Shown here one piece after another: positions 44,901-58,300 of a stretch of DNA of 64,000 nucleotides (within the stretch, counting starts at the first letter, position 1; every line of letters begins with the position of its first letter). This stretch comes from Chrysolina oricalcia (lineage: Eukaryota; Arthropoda; Insecta; Coleoptera; Chrysomelidae). The DNA is taken from assembly GCA_944452925.2 (NCBI GenBank), contig OX101817.2, positions 67,006,360 to 67,070,359 of the forward strand, in the 5' to 3' direction. The notes under the pieces are model-generated. The model was not told where the DNA came from. It searched no databases and worked only from the letters and a program-made list of their open reading frames with translations. The translations under genes and the position numbers were made by a program.

Positions 44901-47900
44901 AGTTGCAATTTTGTGTTTAGTTCATCAAGATCATGTACATTGATTCTGTATAGAGAAGTTTGTTCTGCGTTATACAGGGTATTTCAAAATTTATGATCTT
45001 ACTGCTAGATACGAAAAGGGTTGAAAGTGCGTTTTTTTAAATGGAACATCCTGTACATTATGAAATATCCTGAAAGATGACTGAATTCCCTTCGAATTGA
45101 TATATCATGTTCCAATACCTAAATAGCCAGAATTCAGAGATAATAGCAATTTTCACTTGTAATCTCCCAAGTGCTTGAATTATTACCGGAAATTTTTCGA
45201 GTACATGAATTTTCAAAGAGACGAATAATAAATAAAAACGACATAAATTTACGGCAATTAATTCAAGCACGAGGGGGATTCGTTAAGAAAATCTCACACC
45301 GAGAAATGATAATCATCCAACAATTCATAAGAAATAACTAACGATGGTTTCACCTGAACTATTTATAACCACTGAAATATTGATATGTAAAATACTTAAC
45401 AAAATATTCATCATTGGTTGTAAATCAGGGTACGTTTCATTGAATTTTCTGCACGTTCTTGCTATAATTCCCTCACATTTTCCATGAAGCATAAACAATT
45501 TCATCAGAATTTCGTTTGAATAGTTATTTCCCTCCATTTCAATTATTTTTGAGTCACTTTCGTTAAGAAACACACAACGGTATTATTAATAGTGCACTAA
45601 TTGTCAAATTTTCATAATGTCATGTACCATCATGACATTTAATAGCCACCTTAGATGAATATGAGAAAAATAACTCGATTTTTTTTGAAAATTTCACACC
45701 TCACTTTTGTAGCCAATCAAAATAGTATATTCTGTGACAAGGTTAGAATGAAAATTCGATGCGAGTGGAAAGTTCCGAGCGCGAGCCGAAGGCGAGCGTG
45801 AGGAACCACGAGCATCACGAATTTTCATTCTAATCGAGTAGCAGACTATACTTTCTCCACGATCAAAGATAGGAAACGTGACAGCAATAATTTTGACACT
45901 CAAATTTTGCCACTACACGATGACAATCAACTGCGTCAAGGCTAATGTTATTATTGCTAACCAGTGTGAGAATATTATTCTATCACAAGAGAGAGAATGT
46001 AAATACTATTAAATTGCATGGGGGCAGAGGTGTTGCAGAATAATTCTTCAATCTCAAGAGAGAGAATTCCAGCATTCTGCAATCAAATTTGATTTCAGAA
46101 TGGAAAATTCTGTGATGATCGTGGAGAAAATTCGTTCTTGTTTCGTTACCATGGCAACCCTAAAAATTTCCGGAAATTTTTCTCCTCGGTCCCCGGGGCG
46201 AAATGAATAAGTGGAAATTTTTCTGTCAAACATTTGACATGTGACAAGTTGATATTTTGCTTTAATGTACAAATGGAGGTCTAGTTTTCATGTGAAAGGA
46301 GATAATTATGTATTTACTAGATATTTGGAATGTGTCTGAAAATATTTTCTCCACGATTATTGCAGAAATCGTCAATTCTGAAATCATATTTCAGAAGAAG
46401 TTCAATACACCATTTGTCACAAGTTTTTATCACAAGTCCCGTAGCTCAGCGGTAGTGTTGCGGCCTATGAGTCGCTAGGTCGATGGTCCAATCCACGATA
46501 AGAACACAACTTTTTAAATTTTTTTGTTCCAAAACACATTTATTGATGAAAATTTTGTTAAGTATTTTACATATCAATATTTCAGTTGTTATAAATAGTT
46601 CAGGTGAAACCATCGTTGGTTATTTCTTATGAATTGTTGGTTGATTTTCATTTCTCGGTGTGAAATTTTCTTGCCGAATCCCCCTCGCTTGAATTAATTG
46701 CCGTAAATTTATATCGTACATGAATTTTCTAGAAAATTCATGTACTCGAAAAATTTCCGGAAATAATTCAAGCACTTTGGAGATTACAAGTGAAAATTGC
46801 TATTATCTCGAAATTCTTGCTATTTAGGTATAGGAACATGATATATCAATTCGAAGGGAATTTTGTCATCTTTCAGGATATTTCATAATATACAGGATGT
46901 TCCACTTAAAAAAACGCACTTTCAACCCTTTTCGTATCTAGCAGTAAGATCGTGAATTTTGAACGACCCTGTATAACGCAGAACAAATTTCTCTATACAA
47001 AATCGATGTACATGACCATAATGAACTAAACACAAAATTGCAACTTCCTAAGAATCCAAATACCGCAGAAATAAACATTCAATTCGAGCTATGTTTTGGA
47101 TAAAAAATACGGAAAATAACCAATATCTCAAAAACCGTTAGAGATAGGTATAGGGGAAGTTGAGGCAGAAATAATCAGAAAAGAATGACGAGTTTAAAAA
47201 TCCGGTAACATAGAGGGTGACCCATTTGAAATAACAAAGATGCTGCTACTTTCTGGTATAAGCGGCGACGCTGCATTGCTGAAAATATTTTAGATCGATA
47301 GACCAAGAGCAACTACTTGAGAAACCAAATTTTCAGAATGAGCCTATTTCACGTTTTTCGTAAACGTCTAAGGTACCATCGACCCACCCTGTATATCACA
47401 AAAAATTTAAAATTAAAGGTTGAATAGTGAGAGAAGTGAAAAAAAATATCGAAGTATAAAAGCAAAAGAAAAAACAATTAACAATGACAAATAAACTAGT
47501 TTGGTGAGAGAGTATACAGTTTCTTTCTGAACAGTTCTCCGTAAACTTCTAAGGTACCATCGACCGTGACCCACCCTGTATACTCCTGTAACTTGGGCCT
47601 AGACCTATTGGATGTATTATTATGTCTGAAATATATGAGTACAGAAGAGTTAAAAAATATAAATACCATTTTAACTATTCAACGCTTATGTTAGGTCTAA
47701 ACTAGAAAATGGAGTAATAATATGGCACTCAATTCAAAATTGTCGCATACGTCATATAGAAGCGGCCCAGAAAAATGCTAAAATATTTCTCTCAAGGTTT
47801 CAGGAATATATCCTAAAGGAGAAACTGATTATTATAGTCTCCTGAATCAGCTTAGTGTAATATAGCTAAATACACGAAGACTTTTTGTTACATCATTTCT

Positions 47901-49239
47901 TTGCAAATTGTCACATAATAAGTTCTCATGTGCCTCTCTTTTGCCAAAGATCAATTTCCAAAGCACCAGTGGCAGTAATCTGTAACAATTTTAATTCAAT
48001 TTGTTCATGTGCAATATAAATGACAGTTCTTTCAATTATGTTTCGAAATGCACTCTCAATAGAACCTTCAACCTGTGATTGCTTCTTTTTTTTGTAATAT
48101 TTTTCTACATTTCACTAATTAGTTTCATATTTTTATATTTAATATTTTTATATTTATATATGCGTAATGTATATTTTCAGTAATTGGGTAAATACCTGTC
48201 GGAAATAAATTTCTAATTCTGAATGTCATCTCTTTCAGCCGCCTGTCCCTTCGAACAGCTGGAGTGGAATTTTGGATGCCTCTTCATCGGACATCCCTTC
48301 TTGCATCCAGATCACGCCAACATTTTTCAACAAATTCCTAGAATCCGAAGACTGTCTATACATCAACGTGTATACTCCTGTGAACGTGAGTGATTTCGAA
48401 GGTTTTTTTCAAATAATTCTCAATATCACCAAACAACTTTAATAATAACGTATGTAGTCTGTGCACGATACGAATCAACGTCTTCCTGTTATGGTATGGA
48501 TATACGGAGGCGGTTTTCTTATTGGTGCAGCTGATTCTTCATATTTCGGACCAGACAATCTTTTGGAACAAGGAGTTATCGTAGTTCAATTTGCCTATAG
48601 GCTAGGATCTTTCGGTAAAGAATTTCTTCTGGAGACTTCTATGAGGTATAAAAACCTTTTTTTAGGCTTCCTGAGTACTGAAGATGCCGTTTCTCCTGGA
48701 AATTACGGTTTGAAGGACCAGCACCTGGCTCTGCGTTGGGTGAAGAATAACATTGGCTATTTTGGTGGGAATCGAGAAAAAATCACTATTTTTGGTGAAA
48801 GCGCTGGTGGTGTTTCAGTACAATATCAGATGATGTATAGGAAGAACGAAGGTCTATTCCAAGGTTAGATTAATGAATTCACAACTTCATTATAAGAATT
48901 AATAACAGAAAAAAAACAACAAGAAAATAATCCCCTTCCATTATTACTGACACTTTTCTATTATTACTCCTTGTGCTTTGTTGAACTAAACTCTCTATTT
49001 ACAACATGTTATGTAAGATATCTGCTTGAAAAAAGAAAAAAAGGATCTTTCCCTAAATTTTTATGATTTGAAACCGATAAAAACCAAACTACTGAATAAA
49101 TATAGAGAATTAAATTTCAAAATTTTTCAATGTTCATGTTAATATTATGAGTATCTCGAAACAATACAAAAAGCAATTCGACGTTTTGATACTCACAGGG
49201 ACATTCAAGGAACATGATGTTGACTTGTTTCATATAGAA

Positions 49240-49308
<69 letters not shown>

Positions 49309-52300
49309 AATCGAATAAACATCCTACCACCCTTGTGGTCTGTATAAAAACAAGGAATACTAAATACAATAAAATAAGTTGATAGAATAAAAAAGAAAAA
49401 GGTAAAAACTAAGTAAACTAGTCAATAAACTTAAAATAAATAAATATTTTGTATATATATATATATATATATAGAAAGGGTAGTCGTTGCTGACTAGTTA
49501 AGAATAAAACCAGTTAATATTGGGGATTGCAGCAAAGTCAAAAGTGTACTCTTTTATAGAGTTTATTCCAAGCTTTCGTAAATTTTATTTAAATCATTTG
49601 AGTGAGATTTATTCCTTCTTATTGTCGTTAGACCACACTCTCCATATGAATAAAAATATCTCCATTGGAAATGTAATTTTTTCCTAACTTACAAAACAAC
49701 AGTCGTATATTTCAACAGTTGGTACTAGATTATAGTTGGTACAAGATTACAGTTGGTAACATTGACTTGAAAATTACAGATTTCTTTTCTATTGACAACT
49801 GATTTGTGTCCCTTGGATACAATCAACAAGTCTTTTGTTTTTCGACTGAAATTTCAAAATTTTCTGTTATTTATATTCGTAAAGTCTTTTTTCCTTATTA
49901 TTTACAATTTTAAGCTGTAATGTCACTATCCAAAGAACTAAGAACATGTCAACTAACCTCACTATAGTTGTAAGTAAAATTTTAATAACATCAAAATGTA
50001 TAATTGACATAATAATTCTTTGTAGTTCCCTGAAGATGTAAATAAAATTTACGAAAGCTTGGAATAAACTCTATAAAAGAGTACACTTTTGACTTTGCTG
50101 CAATCCCCAATATTAACTGGTTTTATATATATATACAGTGTCACCGTTAAAGTCAGCATCATATGGGATTTTTTTTATTAGTCAGTTATTGCAAATTTAG
50201 AGTTCGTGAACAGTTTGTGCTTTGAAAATTATGCAAAATGACTTTTACGATGTCTTCCTATTCATCGGCTACACCTGTCAAATATGACATTTTTTCTAAA
50301 AAATTACAAAATGTCAGGTAATTTCTCAATATTTCGAGAAATATTATATGAAAAAGTTGTTTATTTTTAGATTTCCTACCCACCTACAAAATTTGAACCA
50401 GTTTGAACAACTTTGATTTTTTTCTCGTTTTCTTAACCTTACAATTTTTCAGCTAATTTAAATTTAGTCAAATCTGAAAAACCAGTTGAGATGTAATACA
50501 CACATCTGCTGAAAGAATTTTTTTCTGATTAAAATGTTTCTAATTGGATATTTTCAAATAAATACAAATATGCTGAAAGAATTATGTCTAATACTTGATG
50601 CAAAGTGGCTCTAGTTTCAACATAGCAAAATTCACTTTAATAATTTTTATCACATGAGACATTTCAGATAAGTGCTATAACTCTAGAAATATCAAATCAA
50701 TTTGCCGTTCAAATTCTTGCTAAATCAATTTCATACAATTATTCTCTGAACTTATACTCAAAAATTAATCATCAATCAAGGTGCTGTTGAAATGGGAAGT
50801 ATGCTATGGAAACAATAGAAGTGAATGTTATGGAAATTGATATAAAGTGTTTGACAGTTTCAAGGTTATGAAATAGTGATTTTTATCAAGTAGTAGATTC
50901 AAAATGCTGACTTTGCAGGAAAAAATAGAAATTGTACGCATTTGCGGTGAAAATACAAGTCATAGACAAGTTGCGAATATTTTCAATGGACGGCATCCTG
51001 AAAGAAATATTCACCAGTCTACTGTGAGCAGGATTATCTTAAAGTTCGAATCGACGGGTTCAGTACAAAATACTTTCAAAAGACCTCATAATCCAAGAGT
51101 TTATGATGAAGAAGCTCAATTAAGTGTATGCCTAGATCTGGTAGAGCTTGGGCAAACTAGTATAACAGATATTTGTAATAGGACCGGTGCTAAAAGGGAG
51201 GCCGTGAGAAAAATATCACACAATAATAAGTTCAAGCCGTTCAAACCAAAATTTATAAACACGTTAATAGAGCGAGATTTTGACGTACGGTTAGATTTCT
51301 CTTTTTGGTTCCAAGGACAACGAGAAGAAAATTCAAATTTTCCTTGTAAAATTTTATGGACAGACGAGGCGAATGGGGTAGTCAGTTCACAAAACTGTAG
51401 GTGGTGGTCAACAGAAAACCCAAAGTTTGTGATAGAATGCCGAGATCAATATTCTTTCAAGACAAATGTGTGGTGCGGTGTGTTAAATAACAGAATCATT
51501 GGCCCATATTTCTTCCGGGAAAATTTAAATTCAGAGAGATACTTGCAGTTTTTAAATGATGAAATACGTCAAGTTTTAGATGAAATGCTCCTTAATGAAA
51601 GACATAACCTATGGTTTCAATGTGACGGAGCGCCAATTCATAATTCGGCAGGAGTTAAAAGATATATCTTGGAAGTATTTCGAGGGAATACAATAGGGCG
51701 GAATATGGAACAACCCTGGCCACCTAGGTCGCCAGACCTTACCCCACTAGATTTTTTCCTTTAGGGGTATTTGAAGCAAAAAGTCTACAAGCGCAGACCA
51801 TTTCGAGATGTCAACCACCTGGAGGCAGTAATTCGAGTTTGTGTATTAACTATGTCTCCTCAGTTTTTAACAAACGCTGTCAACGGAGTTTCCAGGCGAA
51901 CCATTATTTGCATTGAGCGTGATGGAAGACATACCGAAATGTTATAATTGATATCCAACCCACGTTGTACATTCTTATCATTTTAATCGCCTTATAATAA
52001 TTAATAAATGTTTATTGTGAAATAATTGTTCATTTTTCTATTACTACAATTCTTTTCAGAGCATGCCAGAGCAACTTGATTCATTTGTAAGTATTACTTC
52101 GGAGAATAATTTTTGAAGATTGACTTAGCAACTTTAGGTCTATTGATTTGGAAATGGATTCGAAAATTCAGAACTAGAGCCACTTTGCATCAAGTATTAG
52201 ACATAATTCTTTCAGCATATTTGTATTTATTTGAAAATATCCAATTAGAAACATTTTAATCAGAAAAAAATTCTCTCAGCTGATGTGTGTATTACATCTC

Positions 52301-55300
52301 AACTGGTTTTTCAGATTTGACTAAATTTAAATTAGCTGAAAAATTGTAAGGTTAAGAAAACGAGAAAAAAATAAAAGTTGTTCAAACTGGTTCAAATTTT
52401 GTAGGTGGGTAGGAAATCTAAAAATAAACAACTTTTTCATATAATATTTCTCGAAATATTGAGAAATTACCTGACATTTAGTAATTTTTTAGAAAAAATG
52501 TCATATTTGACAGGTGTAGCCGATGAATAGGAAGACATCGTAAAAGTCATTTTGCATAATTTTCAAAGCACAAACTGTTCACGAACTCTAAATTTGCAAT
52601 AACTGACTAATAAAAAAAAATCCCATATGATGCGGACTTTAACGGTGACACTGTATATGATTTAAAATAAAAACTAAGTAAATGTTTTATAACCAATGAT
52701 GCATTAACAAAAATGGTGAAGTTGTTGTTTTTCTGAGAGATCATTAAGAACAATTAATTCACTAGTAAAATTATGAATATCGGAGAATTAAAATTTTTGG
52801 AAGTCTCTATAACACTCAAACTTAAGTTGAAAATCGATATTATCGAAATGCAAGTGGAAAATGCAATTATAAAGGATAAACGAACCATTGCAGATTCATT
52901 CAATAATCATCCGACCAAATAAAAAAAAATATGTTGAAAATTCATTACACCTGTCTCCCACCATTGGAGATAAAATATTAATTAATTAATATCGATATTA
53001 ATAATAAAGTATTCAAGTTGCGCTTTTCATTTTCCTACACCTAGTGCCGCACCTCAATAAATCATTTTTTTGCTTTTTGTATGAACGTAGAAAAAATGTT
53101 GTATGCAACTCGTGCAAAAAGTGTTTATTGCACTCGACGTGTTGTCCAACTCGGCCTAACGGCCTCGTCGGACAATTTCACGTCGAATGCCATAAACATT
53201 CACTTTTTGCACTTGTTGCATAAATAACTATTTTTATATTATTGATTCACTAAGCTATGCAGGTGACACAGCAATCCTTTTTGAAGCTGACTCTTAGGAT
53301 GATTTGAAACTGATGAATTCTATATAGTTAAACAATGGTTTGATTATAACCTGTTAACAGTTAACTTCACAAAAACCTTTTATCTCCTATTCACCTCATA
53401 TAGTAGGTAACGATTTGCCAAACGATTTGGTCGAAATGGGATCGGTAGACGGTAGAAATCCCTGAAGCAAAATCTGTTGAATATTTAGGGTTACTGATTG
53501 ACAGACACCTCAGGTGAGATGTACAGTTCTCCTCTTATAAAAGTGGTACACTTGAGGCTAAGAATGTTTTTTTGTTCATTTGTATCATGAAAAACAAGCA
53601 TTCTAAGCCTCAAGTGGACTACTTTTATATGACGCGAACTGTACATATCAAACAACTCAGTAATAATATGAGGGGACTACTACCACGTTTCAAACACCTG
53701 CAAACAGTTGATTGATATGTATTATGCATACAAAGTCAACTGAGATATGGAAGACTAGGATGAGGAGGGGCAAATGATGTTCACCTAAATCTCTACATCT
53801 TTAAATCTCTAAATTTCAATACACTTCAAAAATGGTTTCTCAAGTGTTCACTTCCCGGACATTTTTCTTTGGGAAAGTAGCACTTTTCGGGCTAGGCCGG
53901 GAAGTGCTCGAATTTTAATATAAATATTAATATAAATAAGACTTAGAATGTTTCTGTTGGTACCTATCTTCTGTTCGAAATTCAATAAATAATAAAATTA
54001 AGAAATAAAATTTTCGAAATATTCAAATTTGGAATCACAGCCAGGGTAGTTTACTCTTGATCATAATTCTATTTTTTGTATCCCCCTGTACACCGTTTGG
54101 AAATTCAGAATTTTGATAACTCGAATACAAGTATTCCGTAATGCAACAATTTTTATGAGGAATAAAATTTTCTGACAAATCGATAATAAAAAAGTTTCCA
54201 TTTGATAGGCAACCCATTTTAGGCTTATTCGTCTATGTATGTAACTTCATAAAAAGTATGTTTCATCCGGTTAACAGATGAGTGAAGGTCGACCTCTCTT
54301 CGTCTCTTAAACTAAATGCGTCTCATTGATTTGTTATTCTACATGGTTGCCGAAAAAATAATGTACGCAACACGTCCGAAAACAGTTTTTTTGGACTCGC
54401 AGACTTCCAGGACTCGCTGACGCTCGTCCTAGAATTTGGTCTACTTGTTCAAAAAAATGTTATTTTCTGGACTTATAATGTAAATTACTATACTGTCGAT
54501 TTCAAAAATGTTATATAAAAACATGGAAACCAACAAAAACATTGAATATATGTAGGTATTTCACTAGAGTAAAAAAAAACAATTGGCCAAAGAGCATACA
54601 TTTTCCTGATTCTAAGGTTACACAAAATTCCACCAGGAGATTTCAAAATGTGCAGAAATTTGAAATTTTCCACACAAAAAATAGAAAATGGAATTTGACC
54701 ACTTCCATAATGAGAATTCACAATTTTATAAATTCCATCACTTGATTTATATGTGTTTTTATGAATGAGCATATTTGTGTATATTTGTGTTTTTTAAACT
54801 AGACTCAGTTATATGTAGGTATTTGAAAATTTACTTTCACAAACTTGTGAAAGATTTCGATATTTGATAATTTTGAATATTTTTTTTTCTAGAAAGCAAT
54901 AGCATTTTAAATTTAGTTATAGCTGTTAGATCACACACAAGTGTGTATCACTTCTGATGTGATTAATATTTACCCAAATAAACATATATTCTATTATATT
55001 ATTTTCTATCTAGGGGCAATTTCTGAAAGTGGCAGTGCCCTCTGTACCTGGGGATTCCAAAGATATCCCAGAAAAATTGCTTTCGATTTGGGGTTGGCAG
55101 CTGGAATACGCACAACTAGTTCTAACTTACTGTTAGATCACTTGAGAAACTTAACTACGGATGAAATTAAAATCGCAACAATGAAAGTGTCAGTCACGGT
55201 GAGAAATGCAGAACCAATTTTTTTATTTACTTTCCTTGAAAGTCACCCTATTTCGCAAAGTATTATTTGGTCCAAGCTCTCATAATTTTACTTGATTGTT

Positions 55301-58300
55301 TCGTTTTTCACCCCTTGGAAAACTACCCCAATTCATCAGCGGTATTTTTTAATTAATTTTTCTCTGTAGTCACAAGCTTCTAGTGGAAAACAAACAACAA
55401 AAATATATTGTTAAATTAATGCAAAAGTTTTTTGAGTGGGTTGGAATCGTCGCGTCGCGTCGGTAGTAATTTCCTAGAAAACATAAAATGACCCCGCACT
55501 TTTCTTATGTAAAGTGGCGACCGGTCAAATTTTCTGAAAGTTTGGTATGTTGTTGTACGCGACTCAGTAACCAAAAGTGTCAATGGGCCCAACCCAATCC
55601 GATGGCTAGTTTTCTAAATACTGGGTGTTAAAGTTGAAAATTGCCCAGATTTTCGGATTTATTTTTTATTTATTAAAAGTTAGATCGGACTTCTGTTACA
55701 TGCAGACGTTTACTACATGTTCTAGTAATGAAATTAGTGGATACGTATGATTAAAAATATTTATATTGATAAGGTGATTCACGAATGTATGACGGTTTTT
55801 TTCCAAAATTCACTTTTTCTACTGTGACGTCAGGGAGGCATATTTTTGAAACGTTCTCTTCGATATAGCATTTTTTATACAGGGTGTTTCACAGAGAGAA
55901 CCACTAGACAAAATTATTTTCTTTTAGGATTAATTTGAAACCCTGTATTTATGGATTGATTTTTGGGAAAAGTAATACCACAAACATATGTGTGTCTCTA
56001 ATCTCCAAAATATTCAAGGTGGTTTATTCATAGGAAGGTATTCTATTTTGAGAAAAGTACAAAAAACATGAACAACCTGTATTCAAAAATTTCCTCGGTC
56101 AAATGTAACTATTTTGTCACTATATGTTGATTTTCATGCCATCTTCAGAGGTATGAATTATGAATCCGATACTATGACCAGTTTTCGAGATACAGGGCGT
56201 TAAATTGGAGAATTACTGATTTTATCTTCAAATTGAAAATCCGGATTGATTTTATGTTGCACCTATGAGTTTATTATGAGTTTCGGTCAGATGTACATGG
56301 AAAGGTTCAGCTAAAAATATTTACTGTCACAGGGTTATTCACGAATAAATCACAATAGGTTTTTGCAAATACTCAAAATTCTACAGTTTCGTTACAGATA
56401 AATTATTCCATGAAGTTAATACCTAGTCGTTCACAATTTTGAGTCTGAAATGATAACTTTTCATACAGGGTGAGCCATACAGCCAACCATACCAAAAATA
56501 GTTATGCTTTGAAATAATTGAAATGACAACTTTTTTAGTGAATTTTGAGTAACTTTATGAGCGCGCTTATCCACTGCGCTATCACCCCAAAAAGATGATA
56601 ATTATCCAACTTCTTGTGTAGGTATAATTCAAACCTATTTGTATAGGTAGGTACTTCACAATATACGTGTAGAGCGAGTTATATACTGTTCCGTTACCAG
56701 CATTCTGATGCTGATCAGGAACAAAATGCTTCGTAGATATTGTACCTATATCATAGGAGAATCATAAATGTTAGATTATATTTGTTTATAAAGTGTTGAA
56801 TAAATTAAAAAACTTTTTATTATCATTTTTGCTGCCACGTGTAAAAAAGTTTGTCGATTACTTATATCGGACAAAGATGTATATTTTTGGAAGGTGATTA
56901 TAACTAAATCCCCTTTATATTTAAAATTCTTACGGTTATGCATACTTGATGTAATGTTATACAGTTACTCAAAATTCACTAAATAATTATTTCAAAGCTT
57001 AATTATTTTTGGTATGGTTTGCTGTATGGCTCACCCTGTGTGAAAATTAATCATTTCAGACTCAAAATTGTTAACGACTAGGTATTAACTTCATGGAATA
57101 ACTTATATGTGACAGAACTGTAGAATTTTTAGTATTTGCAAAAACCTATTGTGATTTATTCGTGAATAACCCTGTGACAGTAAATATTTTTAGCTGAACC
57201 TTTCCATGTACATCTGACCGAAACTCATATTAAACTCATAGGCGCAACATAAAATCAATCCGGCTATTCAATTTGAAGAAATAACTGATAAAATCAGTAA
57301 TTTTCCACTTTAACGCCCTGTATCTCGAAAACTGGTCATAGGATCGGATTCATAATTCATACCTCTGAAGATGGTATGAAAATCAATATATAGTGAGTAA
57401 ATAGTTACATTTGACCTAGGAAATTTTTGAATACAGGTTGTTCATGTTTTTTGTACTTTTCCCAAAATAGAATACCTTCCTATGAATAAACTACCTTGAA
57501 TATTTTGGATATTAGAGACACACATATGTTTGTGGTATTACTTTTCCCAAAAATCAATCCATAAATACAAGGTTTCGAATTAATCCTAAAAGAAAATAAT
57601 TTTGTCTAGTGGTTCTCTCTGTGAAATACCCTATATAAAAAATATGTACTGTGCAATATTTTCTTGTCAAAATACTATATCGAAGAGAACGTTTCAAAAA
57701 TATGCCTTCCTGACGTCACAGTAGAAAAAGTGAATTTTGGCAAAAAACTACCGTCATACATTCGTGAATCATCTTGTAAATATAAATATTTTCAATCATA
57801 CGTATCCACTAATTCCATTACTAGTACATGTAGTAAACGTCTGCATGCAACAGAAATCAAATCTAACTTTTAATAAATAAAAAATAAATCCGAAAATCTG
57901 GGCAATTTTCAACTTTAACACCCAGTATTTAGAAAACTAGCCATCGGATTGGGTTGGGCCCATTGACACTTTTGGTTACTGAGTCGGTACAACAACATAC
58001 CGAACTTTCAGAAAATTTGACCGGTCGCCACTTTACATAAGAAAAGTGCGCGGTCCTTTGCCACCATCACAGAGTTCGGGAAATAATTTTGCAATTTTTT
58101 TTCATTCTTTTCAAAGTTCCCGAAATCTGCAGTGGTGCAGTCCTGGGATATTACTCCATACCTTCCCGAACAATACAAAAAACTTTTGCATTATTTCCAT
58201 AATCAATTCAGGCCGTATTTTATAATAAAATTACTTTTTATTTGAAATGTATGTTTTCAGAATAGCATTGATATTTTAAACGGAATACCATTTGCTCCCA

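Larger units (their letters stand above)
44421..47590. mobile_element. ~3.1-kb palindromic structure in intron 2
   Basis: Arms of about 980 bp: 44421-45403 pairs with 46557-47534. Outer arm pieces include the LINE 3' end (TTCAGAAAGAAACTGTATAC) and then GGGTCACGGTCGATGGTACC, followed by several blocks down to AGGTGAAACCATCGTT near the loop. Another copy of the GGTACCATCGACCGTGACCC end occurs at 47550-47585. The loop (about 45404-46556) is unique and holds a tRNA-like sequence and a helix-turn-helix-like reading frame. Confidence 0.8.

Noticed and set aside
46432..46505. Functional tRNA gene
   Set aside because: Six-base anticodon loop and no closed acceptor stem.
48615..48665. Reading straight through from exon 4 to exon 5 of the esterase
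   Set aside because: The 51-bp segment lacks a stop but begins GTAAAG, ends TTTTTTTAG and would insert 17 residues in a conserved core region.
49147..49347. Plus-strand frame with an IYIYIY run
   Set aside because: Same reason: translation of (TA)n within intron 5.
57664..57873. 69-codon frame in the intron 6 palindrome
   Set aside because: Mirrors sequence in the opposite arm that is not open; no family resemblance.
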